Below, piece by piece: positions 1 through 5,174 of a stretch of 5,350 nt of DNA. The stretch is from Acidobacteriota bacterium. GTDB taxonomy: Bacteria > Acidobacteriota > Blastocatellia > Pyrinomonadales > Pyrinomonadaceae. A program made the position numbers and the translations under genes. Location of the stretch: the NCBI GenBank assembly GCA_963169175.1, contig CAUJFK010000189.1:1-5350 (forward strand), in the 5' to 3' direction. Below the pieces are notes generated by a model that worked only from the letters and a program-made list of their open reading frames with translations, was not told the origin of the DNA and did no database searches. The first letter of the stretch is position 1; the number at the start of each line of letters is the position of its first letter.

Positions 1-1
1 G

Positions 2-40
2 ATAATGCCGGGCGCACAGTGGGATCACGTTGGCGACTGA
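2..40 (+). CDS. possible C-terminal tail of an upstream gene (partial)
   Basis: One forward frame is open from the window edge and ends in TGA at 38-40, reading IMPGAQWDHVGD. The codons look like ordinary coding sequence and the repeat-rich DNA begins only after the stop, so this could be the end of a gene lying mostly outside the window. Twelve codons are too few to recognise a family. Another frame stays open to about position 150, but it runs through the heptamer repeat and looks non-coding. This is a weak call. Confidence 0.2.
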   Translation: MMPGAQWDHVGD

Positions 41-67
41 GAACTGCTGGCTTACGGCAAATATTAA

Positions 68-102
68 GAACAGCTAACAGCGGTCAGCTTTTAGCGATCA
101 GC
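68..102 (+). repeat. five tandem 7-nt units, consensus NNNCAGC
   Basis: Five consecutive heptamers can be read without gaps: GAACAGC, TAACAGC, GGTCAGC, TTTTAGC and GATCAGC. Four of the five end in CAGC and one in TAGC. The array lies in the leader about 125 nt before the first gene and is not in a good reading frame. It resembles the short-period degenerate repeats in three other gaps of this window but uses a different word. Function is unknown. Confidence 0.6.
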
Positions 103-174
103 CGGATTGGGACAACGCTCTCAAAATATAAGACGGCGCGACACGTATAGAATGTCGCTAGTTTCGACCCGGCG

Positions 175-183
175 TGGTAAAAT
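175..183 (+). promoter_or_regulatory. candidate extended -10 promoter for the isomerase gene
   Basis: TGG followed by TAAAAT forms an extended -10 element (TGn plus a 5/6 match to TATAAT). No convincing -35 box is visible at the normal distance. Transcription would start near 190 and give a leader of roughly 37 nt containing the ribosome binding site at 214-219. The 6S RNA promoter in this window has the same TGG-TATAAT style. Another A/T-rich box, TATAAG at 127-132, has a TTGGGA upstream, but at a spacing of only 14. Confidence 0.35.
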
Positions 184-213
184 TCCTGCAGATCAAGTCC
201 CGGATTCTTAGCG

Positions 214-219
214 AAGGAG
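214..219 (+). promoter_or_regulatory. strong Shine-Dalgarno site
   Basis: AAGGAG lies 7 nt before the ATG at 227 and fixes that start. It is the only clear Shine-Dalgarno sequence among the complete genes here, so it stands out. Confidence 0.85.
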
Positions 220-226
220 TAGTTTA

Positions 227-1072
227 ATGAAGATCGCATTGAACGGCGCCACAACCATGCATGCCGACCTTTTGACGGATATCAAGGCCGCATCTGCGGC
301 TGGTTTCGATCTGCTCGAGATCTGGTCCGCAAAACTGTACCGATATTTGGAATCGAACACCCCCGCTGACCTAAAGTCCGCACTGGCAGAGCATAACATT
401 GAGCCGTATTCGATAAACTCGATCGAGCACATCACGTTTCGAACGCCTGAGGATCATCAGAAGATCACGGCAGAGTGTGAAACGCTATCAAAGATCGCGG
501 GCGAGATCGGGTGCCCTTATATCGTCGTCGTCCCCGGCCTGATGCCGGAGAACGGAACTCGGGAACCGGTGATCGAAGAATCTGTGCGGGTGCTGAACGA
601 ATTGGCGGATATCGCCGATAATTATTGCGTTTCACTCGCGTTCGAGTTTCTTGGCCAGACAAATTGTTCAGTGCAGACGCTCGATCTGTGCAACGAGATC
701 GTTGAAAAGGTAGGCCGCGATAGCGTAGGGAACGTGCTCGACACATTCCATTTTTATGCCGGAAACTCGAGCTATGAAGCGATCGATTCGATGCGGCCTG
801 AAAAGCTCTTTATCTTCCACATCAACGACGCCGAAGATCTGCCGAAGGAACAACTGACCGACGCTCAAAGGCTTTATCCCGGCACCGGCATCCTGCCCAT
901 CCGTGAGATAAAGGAACACTTCGACAAGATCGGCTACGACCGGATGGTCAGCATAGAGATCTTTCGCCCGGAATATTGGGAACAGGACCCGTTCGAGGTC
1001 GCACGGAAGGCGAAAGCCGCGACCGAAGAAGTGCTTGGCCTAGGAAAATACGCCGCCGGCGGAAGCTGGTAG
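227..1072 (+). CDS. iolI: IolI-like sugar phosphate isomerase/epimerase (xylose isomerase-like TIM barrel)
   Basis: This 281-residue cytoplasmic protein belongs to the AP endonuclease 2/xylose isomerase-like TIM-barrel superfamily and most resembles IolI, the 2-keto-myo-inositol isomerase, which is about the same length. From memory of the family, IolI binds its divalent metal through Glu142, Asp174, His200 and Glu246. Here the equivalents sit at a constant offset of -2: E140 (AFEF), D172 (VLDTFHF), H198 (FHIND) and E244 (SIEIFRPEYW). The N-terminus (ALNGATT), the HINDAED loop and the FRPEYW motif also fit. The start at 227 is set by AAGGAG 7 nt upstream. The next gene, 82 nt downstream on the same strand, encodes a Gfo/Idh/MocA dehydrogenase, the partner type seen in inositol catabolism. 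The fold and metal site are secure. The exact substrate is inference: relatives act on other keto-sugars, and no other iol genes are in view. Confidence 0.85.
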   Translation: MKIALNGATTMHADLLTDIKAASAAGFDLLEIWSAKLYRYLESNTPADLKSALAEHNIEPYSINSIEHITFRTPEDHQKITAECETLSKIAGEIGCPYIVVVPGLMPENGTREPVIEESVRVLNELADIADNYCVSLAFEFLGQTNCSVQTLDLCNEIVEKVGRDSVGNVLDTFHFYAGNSSYEAIDSMRPEKLFIFHINDAEDLPKEQLTDAQRLYPGTGILPIREIKEHFDKIGYDRMVSIEIFRPEYWEQDPFEVARKAKAATEEVLGLGKYAAGGSW

Positions 1073-1079
1073 GAGATTC

Positions 1080-1145
1080 ACCACAGAGACACAGAGGCAC
1101 GGAGAAAATCTATTGTAAAACTCTGTGTCTCTGCGTCTCTGTGGT
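1080..1145. repeat. intergenic palindromic repeat of CACAGAGA-type units (25-bp stem, 16-nt loop)
   Basis: The left arm (1080-1104) and right arm (1121-1145) are inverted repeats around the A/T-rich 16-nt loop at 1105-1120. Over the core 24 positions, 21 are Watson-Crick, two are G-U when transcribed and one is an A-C mismatch; A1080-T1145 adds one more pair. Each arm is itself a degenerate tandem array with an 8-nt period (CACAGAGA, CACAGAGG, CACGGAGA). The element fills nearly the whole gap between the isomerase stop and the dehydrogenase start. CACAGAGACACAGAG-type palindromes look familiar to me from intergenic DNA of several bacterial phyla, but I cannot name the family. It has no T-run, so it is not a typical intrinsic terminator; it could stabilise mRNA or alter translation of the second gene. 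Confidence 0.85.
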
Positions 1146-1154
1146 TAAAGCAAT

Positions 1155-2123
1155 ATGGACAAAATCAGAGTTGGTATCGTCGGAACAGGCTACATCGGCA
1201 ATGTTCACGGCAGGATATTTTCGCGTGATGATCGCGTCGAGATAGCAGCGCTCTATGACATCATTCCGGAACGGGCTGAGCAGACGGCCAAAACGATCGG
1301 CGGCACGGTTTGCGGCTCGCGCGACGAACTGCTTGAAAATTGTGACGCCGTGCTGGTTTGTGCTCCAAACAAAACGCACAAAGAAATAGCGCTCCACGCC
1401 ATCGCTGAAGGGAAGCATGTCTTTTGCGAAAAGCCTTTTGCGATCGGCATCGACGATGCCGCTGAATTGCGCGACGCGGCAAACGGCGGCAAAGGTGTTT
1501 TCCAGGTTGGCCATAACCGCCGCTATGCACCGGTCTACGCAACGTTGAAGCGCCTGCTTTCAGAGGACAAGGCCCATTCCGCACATATAAAGATGAACCG
1601 CGGCGAACTCAAGAATCCGCCGTGGACAGGTGATGTGAATGTCACGGGCGGTTTTCTGTACGAGACCACCATCCATCTTTTCGATATGGCCCGTTTTCAA
1701 TTCGGAGAGATAGAAGAACTGATCGCGTACGGTTCACAGCACGAGTACCCCGAGATCGACGAATTTTCTATCATCTTTAAATTCAAGAATGGCTTTCACT
1801 GCACATTTGCCTCATCTTCTGATGCAAGCTGGCATTTTCCGTTCGAACGCATCGAGGTCTTTTGTCATCACCGCACGATCATGACCGAAGAAATGGAACG
1901 GCTCTTTGACTCGCGCGGAATGGATGCGAACTTTGAAACGCTCTCGTTCCACATGACCGAGAAAGAGGAAAAATGGGGCTACGCACAGGAAGACCGGGCA
2001 TTTATAGATTCGATCCTAAATGGCACTCCGCCGCCGGTCACCGCCGATGACGGGTTCAAGTCGGTGGAGTTGGTCGAATCTGTGTACAAAGCGATCAGGT
2101 CCGGCGAGAAGATCCGGTTCTGA
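1155..2123 (+). CDS. Gfo/Idh/MocA family NAD(P)-dependent oxidoreductase (inositol 2-dehydrogenase-like)
   Basis: This 322-residue protein has the family's usual length and two-domain plan. An N-terminal Rossmann fold carries GTGYIG (G10, G12, G15), and Asp35 at the end of the second strand (ALYD) suggests NAD preference. CEKPF follows, with the conserved Lys at 93. The C-terminal alpha/beta domain contains GGFLYETTIHLFD, with H174 as the expected catalytic His. The position that is usually Asp in the GGxxxDxxxH motif is Glu170, a notable change. The start is the first ATG after the palindromic repeat; no good Shine-Dalgarno site precedes it, so translation may depend on coupling or on the repeat-derived leader. 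The gene probably shares a transcript with the isomerase. A role in oxidising an inositol-like polyol or sugar, with the neighbour isomerising the keto product, is inference. Glycoside or other sugar dehydrogenases of the same family are alternatives. Confidence 0.85.
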   Translation: MDKIRVGIVGTGYIGNVHGRIFSRDDRVEIAALYDIIPERAEQTAKTIGGTVCGSRDELLENCDAVLVCAPNKTHKEIALHAIAEGKHVFCEKPFAIGIDDAAELRDAANGGKGVFQVGHNRRYAPVYATLKRLLSEDKAHSAHIKMNRGELKNPPWTGDVNVTGGFLYETTIHLFDMARFQFGEIEELIAYGSQHEYPEIDEFSIIFKFKNGFHCTFASSSDASWHFPFERIEVFCHHRTIMTEEMERLFDSRGMDANFETLSFHMTEKEEKWGYAQEDRAFIDSILNGTPPPVTADDGFKSVELVESVYKAIRSGEKIRF

Positions 2124-2186
2124 GATCGTCATAATTTGAGTAGGCCCCGATCCATCGCCGAAGCACCGGCGGCAATGCCTTCGTGC

Positions 2187-2218
2187 CCTTTGTGTCTTCA
2201 ACATCGCGGCCTTTGTGT
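2187..2218. repeat. direct repeat of CCTTTGTGT in an intergenic gap
   Basis: CCTTTGTGT occurs exactly at 2187-2195 and 2210-2218, 23 nt apart. The related TTCGTGCC lies just upstream at 2180-2187. On the other strand this reads as degenerate ACACAAAGG/CACGAA-type units, like the words in the other gaps of the window. It looks like a decayed member of a short-period intergenic repeat family. No gene is visible in the 164-nt gap around it. Confidence 0.5.
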
Positions 2219-2242
2219 TGAGAGGTTCTTTCCCTCATTCTC

Positions 2243-2273
2243 TTGCCAAAAATTGAACTTTCTCTGTTATGAT
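2243..2273 (+). promoter_or_regulatory. candidate promoter of the zinc-ribbon gene
   Basis: TTGCCA (2243-2248) and TATGAT (2268-2273) make a possible -35/-10 pair with a slightly long 19-nt spacer. Transcription would begin near 2280, only about 8 nt before the first ATG at 2288 and about 35 nt before the in-frame ATG at 2315. This is a weak call by pattern only. Confidence 0.3.
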
Positions 2274-2287
2274 TCGTTAAACGCGGT

Positions 2288-2773
2288 ATGATCGCCGCCA
2301 CTCAAGCTGCAGCTATGATCCAGTGCACACATTGCGGACAGGGAAATGCGGTAAATAGCCAGTTCTGCCGCTTCTGCGGCCAACGGCTCGTTGGCGGACA
2401 GGGCTACGTCCCGCAGGCACAGCAGCAGGATAAACCTTACGCCGCTCCGCGCCCTTATTCGTGGAAAACGGACGAGTATCAAACACAGTCTGAACGCCGT
2501 GTCCAGCCGCCCATAGGCACTCAGCCGATGAACCCGCCGTTTCCGACTGCCTATCCGCTTGCTCATCAGGGTGCAGGCTATTATCCCGCGGCGTCGTACC
2601 GCTGCCCGAACTGCGGGACCTCGGCCCTGCCGGTCGTGGAACGCCGCATTTCGACCGCCGGCTGGATCACGTTCGCACTCCTGCTTGTGTTTACGTTTAT
2701 TTTTTTCTGGATCGGACTATTGATCCGAGAGAATGTGACAGTATGCCCCATCTGCCGGGCAACTCTCCATTAG
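2288..2773 (+). CDS. double zinc-ribbon membrane protein with LITAF-like C-terminus
   Basis: This 161-residue protein has three parts. Residues 13-30 form a zinc ribbon with two CxxC pairs (C13/C16 and C27/C30). Residues 35-100 are a Gln/Pro/Tyr-rich, probably disordered linker. Residues 104-161 hold CPNC (C106/C109), a hydrophobic stretch at about 123-147, then CPIC (C153/C156). Two CxxC knuckles separated by a membrane-inserting helix is the layout of LITAF domains, known mainly as zinc-binding membrane anchors. The His usual in the LITAF HxCPxC motif is absent (TVCPIC here), so the assignment is by architecture. The start is uncertain: neither ATG 2288 nor the in-frame ATG 2315, just before the first ribbon, has a clear ribosome binding site. 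The gene ends 3 nt from the convergent VWFA gene. It is probably a membrane-associated structural or regulatory protein; substrate and partners are unknown. Confidence 0.8.
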   Translation: MIAATQAAAMIQCTHCGQGNAVNSQFCRFCGQRLVGGQGYVPQAQQQDKPYAAPRPYSWKTDEYQTQSERRVQPPIGTQPMNPPFPTAYPLAHQGAGYYPAASYRCPNCGTSALPVVERRISTAGWITFALLLVFTFIFFWIGLLIRENVTVCPICRATLH

Positions 2774-2776
2774 TTT

Positions 2777-3736
2777 CTAACGATAGTAATATCCTTTCGG
2801 ATGTTCGATCTTGACGTCCGGGTTGGTGCTTGTGACCTCAACGCGGTGATAGCCTTTTTTCATATGCGTTGAGAGATAGGTAAGCAAAAATTGGCGGTTG
2901 AGCAGCATTCGCAGGTCTTTGAAAAAAGGCAGAAAGCTTATTGGGGCCATCGTTCCTTGAAAGAACGCCCGCCCGCCTGTTTCCTCAGTGATGCGGCTAA
3001 GCGAACCCTGGGCGTTCAGAACAAGCCTCAGATTGCCGTTTTCTGTTAAGGGTGTCGGAACATAGATCGAAAACACAGCAACCGAACGCCGCTGCGCCCG
3101 AAGAATAGCACGATCCAGGTCAATGCTCTGGCCCGGCGATGAACCGCCAAAGCCTTGCGAAACGTCCAACCCGTCCGAAATAAGCAAGATTGCCCGGCGT
3201 CCTGCCGGAAGAGCGTCGAAACGATCGAGCGCATCTACCACGCTGTCATACGGGCTTCGTGGGGCGGCAGCAGAACTCGACGAGACTATCCTGAAGGCCT
3301 TGGATGCAAGTTCCAGGTCATCGGTAAACTTTTGCCGAACCTGCAAATTTCCGCCTCTTAGGTAGGCAACCATTACGCGCGACCCTTTCGGCAGATGTCG
3401 AATGAACTCCGACAGATCCCTGATCTGAAGATTGAATGAAGAGACCAGGTCCTCCTGTACGAGGATCGCGAGTGAAAGAGGCGCGTCGGCAACGCTTCGG
3501 ATCGATAATATCGTTTGTTCGTCACGGTCCTCGCGAACGGCAAGGCGATCGGCCTGAACGTATTCAGACATCTGGCCTTCGCGAAGCTCCTGTTTCGTAA
3601 AGATCGAGATCGGTATCGAAACCGGCCGGACCTTTTGCTTCTGCGGGCCTGTTTCCTCCTGGCCCGCGGCCTGGCCGTGGCCCAAAAGAGCAAACGCCGA
3701 CACGGCCAATGCCATTATCAAGAGTTTCTTCGTCAT
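2777..3736 (-). CDS. secreted VWFA-related Acidobacterial domain protein
   Basis: This 319-residue protein starts at the ATG at 3736, which gives a textbook signal peptide: MTKK, a hydrophobic core LLIMALAVSAFALLG, then AAG near residue 25. An upstream in-frame TTG at 3769 would bury that signal. A von Willebrand factor A-like domain spans about residues 84-230, with strand PLSLAIL (86-92), GSRVMVAYLR (118-127), AILLISDGLDVS (182-193) and VAVFSIY (219-225). The C-terminus, with a QFLLTYL strand and ending in GYYYR, fits the Acidobacterial VWFA-related family (TIGR03436 type), whose usual length is similar. The MIDAS DxSxS motif is degenerate: the expected positions read QEDLV at 94-98, while the later Asp (D188) is kept. 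It is likely periplasmic or exported; its partner is unknown. No linked gene explains its role, and a weak GAG lies before the ATG. Confidence 0.88.
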   Translation of the reverse strand: MTKKLLIMALAVSAFALLGHGQAAGQEETGPQKQKVRPVSIPISIFTKQELREGQMSEYVQADRLAVREDRDEQTILSIRSVADAPLSLAILVQEDLVSSFNLQIRDLSEFIRHLPKGSRVMVAYLRGGNLQVRQKFTDDLELASKAFRIVSSSSAAAPRSPYDSVVDALDRFDALPAGRRAILLISDGLDVSQGFGGSSPGQSIDLDRAILRAQRRSVAVFSIYVPTPLTENGNLRLVLNAQGSLSRITEETGGRAFFQGTMAPISFLPFFKDLRMLLNRQFLLTYLSTHMKKGYHRVEVTSTNPDVKIEHPKGYYYR

Positions 3737-3824
3737 ATTCGATCTCACGAGCGAAAGTCTATCGAACAAAATGTGCTATTTAATGCATTGCGCACAAAGG
3801 GTTAGACTTTCTGATGCCTCTAGA

Positions 3825-3853
3825 TTGAATTAAGTTTACACTGTTTGTAAAGT
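3825..3853 (+). promoter_or_regulatory. candidate sigma-70-like promoter abutting the coiled-coil gene
   Basis: TTGAAT (3825-3830) and TAAAGT (3848-3853) are separated by exactly 17 nt. Transcription would start near 3860, one or two bases before the ATG at 3862, implying a leaderless or nearly leaderless mRNA. This fits the lack of any convincing Shine-Dalgarno sequence before that ATG. Confidence 0.45.
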
Positions 3854-3861
3854 AAAAACGC

Positions 3862-4686
3862 ATGGATGAGGCAGTATCGAAATACGAGGTCACTGGCCGC
3901 GACCTGGCCCGCGGACGAAACCTGAAGATCGCGGCGTGGACGGCCCCGATACTTGTTCCCGCCGTACCCGCGGTCCTATTCACTGTACTTGCCCTTGTTT
4001 TTGGTACGACGCCGCCCCTCGCATTTACACTTTTTGTTGTCGGAATGATCCTGGCGGGCATTGGCATGGTGATCGGGCTTTCGCTGATGACATTTTTTAT
4101 CTACCGGCGGTCGGCCTGGACACAGGAAATGCGCGAGAAGATGGCCGCCGATGGCATCCGCGCGGAGGAGATAGATTGGTTCCGGCATGAGCTTAGGTCA
4201 AGTGAAAAGCGGGCGTTAAAAGACATTTCCAAAGCGGACGTGCTTTTGGCTGACGCGTACCGTGAGACGCTTGCTTCACGTTTGACCGCAACCCGAATCG
4301 TCAAATCTTCGCGGAAGGAACTCGCCTCAACACAACGCCGGCGCTCAAAACTGAAACAGTTTCGCAGCGAACGGGCCGCGGAGTTTGGCTCGCAGCTTGA
4401 AAAAGATTCAGAAAAGATAGGTTCGATCCACGATGAGGCGAAGCTGATGCTTGCCGAATCTGAAGCGCGGCTTCAAATGATCGAAGCGGCCGCCGCCCGT
4501 GGCCGTGGCATGGCGGATTCAGAGCTGGCACTCAAAAAATTATCCACACGTTCCGAAAATCTTCCGCTCGCGCTCGAGGAGATGAGGCGAACCGAAGAGA
4601 TCGCACGAGAAATTGAGCTCGACCTCGAGAAAGCCGAAAGACCGGCTTCCGAGCTTTCAAACGAAGCGCCCGATGAACCGGTCTAA
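3862..4686 (+). CDS. two-TM protein with long cytoplasmic coiled coil, unknown family
   Basis: I do not recognise a family for this 274-residue protein. A short basic N-terminus (R13, R17, R19, K22) precedes two hydrophobic helices at about residues 23-48 and 53-80, joined by a TTPP turn and followed by YRR. By the positive-inside rule both ends face the cytoplasm. From about residue 85 to 260 the chain is highly charged and almost free of Gly and Pro, rich in Glu, Lys, Arg, Ala and Leu, and predicted by eye to be mostly helical coiled coil. The tail is acidic and ends DEPV. It may be a membrane-anchored scaffold or a partner of an envelope or division complex, but this is only inference. The next feature is the convergent 6S RNA, whose 3' end lies about 14-20 nt from the stop codon. 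The start is the only plausible ATG before the first TM helix. Confidence 0.75.
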   Translation: MDEAVSKYEVTGRDLARGRNLKIAAWTAPILVPAVPAVLFTVLALVFGTTPPLAFTLFVVGMILAGIGMVIGLSLMTFFIYRRSAWTQEMREKMAADGIRAEEIDWFRHELRSSEKRALKDISKADVLLADAYRETLASRLTATRIVKSSRKELASTQRRRSKLKQFRSERAAEFGSQLEKDSEKIGSIHDEAKLMLAESEARLQMIEAAAARGRGMADSELALKKLSTRSENLPLALEEMRRTEEIAREIELDLEKAERPASELSNEAPDEPV

Positions 4687-4699
4687 AATTTACGATCTT

Positions 4700-4705
4700 A
4701 AAAAT
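4700..4705 (-). terminator. T-run after the 6S closing stem
   Basis: On the minus strand the final closing-stem bases TCGCC are followed by A and five T residues (4704-4700). The closing stem plus this T-run may act as the transcript's own end signal. The run is short, so termination or processing nearby is equally possible. Confidence 0.35.
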
Positions 4706-4921
4706 GGCGAGAGAACCGCAAGGCCGTTCCAAGCGCCTGAATTGAACCTGTGCTAAACAGGTGGGCGGCGACCCGTTCCTTTCAGAACGTTATAGCCCCA
4801 TCCTACGGCGTTCTTCAACATGGAAGAACGGCACCGGACAAGACATTTGCCTCCCTCAATTCAAGTGTTGGCTCAATTATTAATGCGTTGGTGACGAACC
4901 TCGCAGTAAGTTCCTTTCGCC
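4706..4921 (-). ncRNA. ssrS: 6S RNA (regulator of sigma-70 RNA polymerase)
   Basis: 6S RNA mimics an open promoter and sequesters housekeeping RNA polymerase in stationary phase. On the minus strand the 3' part reads CCACCTG, a small hairpin, CAGGTTCAA, then GGCCTTGCGG and TCTCGCC. This parallels the E. coli 6S 3' region (CACCTTG..AAGGGTTCAAGG..GCCTGCGG..TCTCGG). The 5' end GGCGA (4921-4917) pairs with the terminal TCGCC (4710-4706), and GCGAGG near the 5' end can pair with CCTTGC, giving an interrupted closing stem. An apical hairpin GTTCTTC-CATGTT-GAAGAAC, extended by CTTGTCC/GGATGGG pairing, sits in the middle as expected. The perfect hairpin ACCTGT-TTAGC-ACAGGT (4757-4762/4746-4751) lies in the 3' half of the bubble. 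The length of about 216 nt is slightly above the usual 180-200. It lies downstream of zapA on the same strand, as in E. coli. Ends are estimated from the stem and promoter. Confidence 0.85.
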
Positions 4922-4928
4922 GGGAATG

Positions 4929-4937
4929 ATTATACCA
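4929..4937 (-). promoter_or_regulatory. extended -10 promoter of 6S RNA
   Basis: On the minus strand TGG (4937-4935) is followed by a perfect TATAAT (4934-4929). The predicted transcription start, about 7 nt further on, is 4921-4922, which is exactly where the closing-stem GGCGA begins. The -35 position at a 17-nt spacing reads TTTTTA, a poor match, so the extended -10 probably carries the promoter. Confidence 0.75.
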
Positions 4938-5039
4938 TCGCGCGAGGGAAGTAAAAAGAAAAAAGTCATAAGTGCCGAACACGGCCCCGGTCAGATCTTC
5001 ATTTGATTTGTTTCGCGGTTTGGGTTTCGGCTTCGCCAC

Positions 5040-5077
5040 CACGAACGAACACGAAAAAAAACACGAATACTCACGAA
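5040..5077. repeat. four CACGAA units at 10-12 nt spacing
   Basis: CACGAA occurs at 5040, 5050, 5062 and 5072 (spacings 10, 12 and 10), separated by A-rich filler. The array lies in the 253-nt gap between zapA and the 6S RNA promoter, where no gene is visible. It is another short-period intergenic repeat, related in style to those at 1080-1145 and 2187-2218. Confidence 0.6.
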
Positions 5078-5174
5078 ACAAAGACGCAGCGAATTTGAAC
5101 GATGACCGAAAATCGGGCGTCCGTTACGTAGCTATTTTTGGCTTTACATTTGGCGTTTTAGAGATGATTCGAAA

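Noticed and set aside
1080..1145. Reading the palindrome as an intrinsic terminator or a CRISPR-like unit
   Set aside because: No T-run follows the stem, and there is only one copy without regularly spaced unique spacers.
976..1245. 89-codon frame spanning the end of the isomerase gene, the palindrome and the start of the dehydrogenase
   Set aside because: It is out of frame with both strong genes and reads through the stem-loop repeat.
2156..2171. Hairpin CGCCG-AAGCAC-CGGCG after the dehydrogenase gene
   Set aside because: It has only 5 bp and no following T-run, so it cannot be supported as an intrinsic terminator.
3737..3769. Upstream in-frame TTG start (3769) for the VWFA protein
   Set aside because: It would add 11 residues before MTKK and bury a standard signal peptide; the ATG at 3736 fits better.
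3515..3805. 96-codon plus-strand frame antisense to the VWFA gene
   Set aside because: It is a shadow of the strongly supported secreted protein on the other strand, with no recognisable domain.
4815..5081. 88-codon minus-strand open frame between zapA and the 6S RNA
   Set aside because: It runs across the CACGAA repeats, the 6S promoter and the 5' half of the 6S RNA; its Lys/Pro repeats come from the DNA repeat and it resembles no protein I know.
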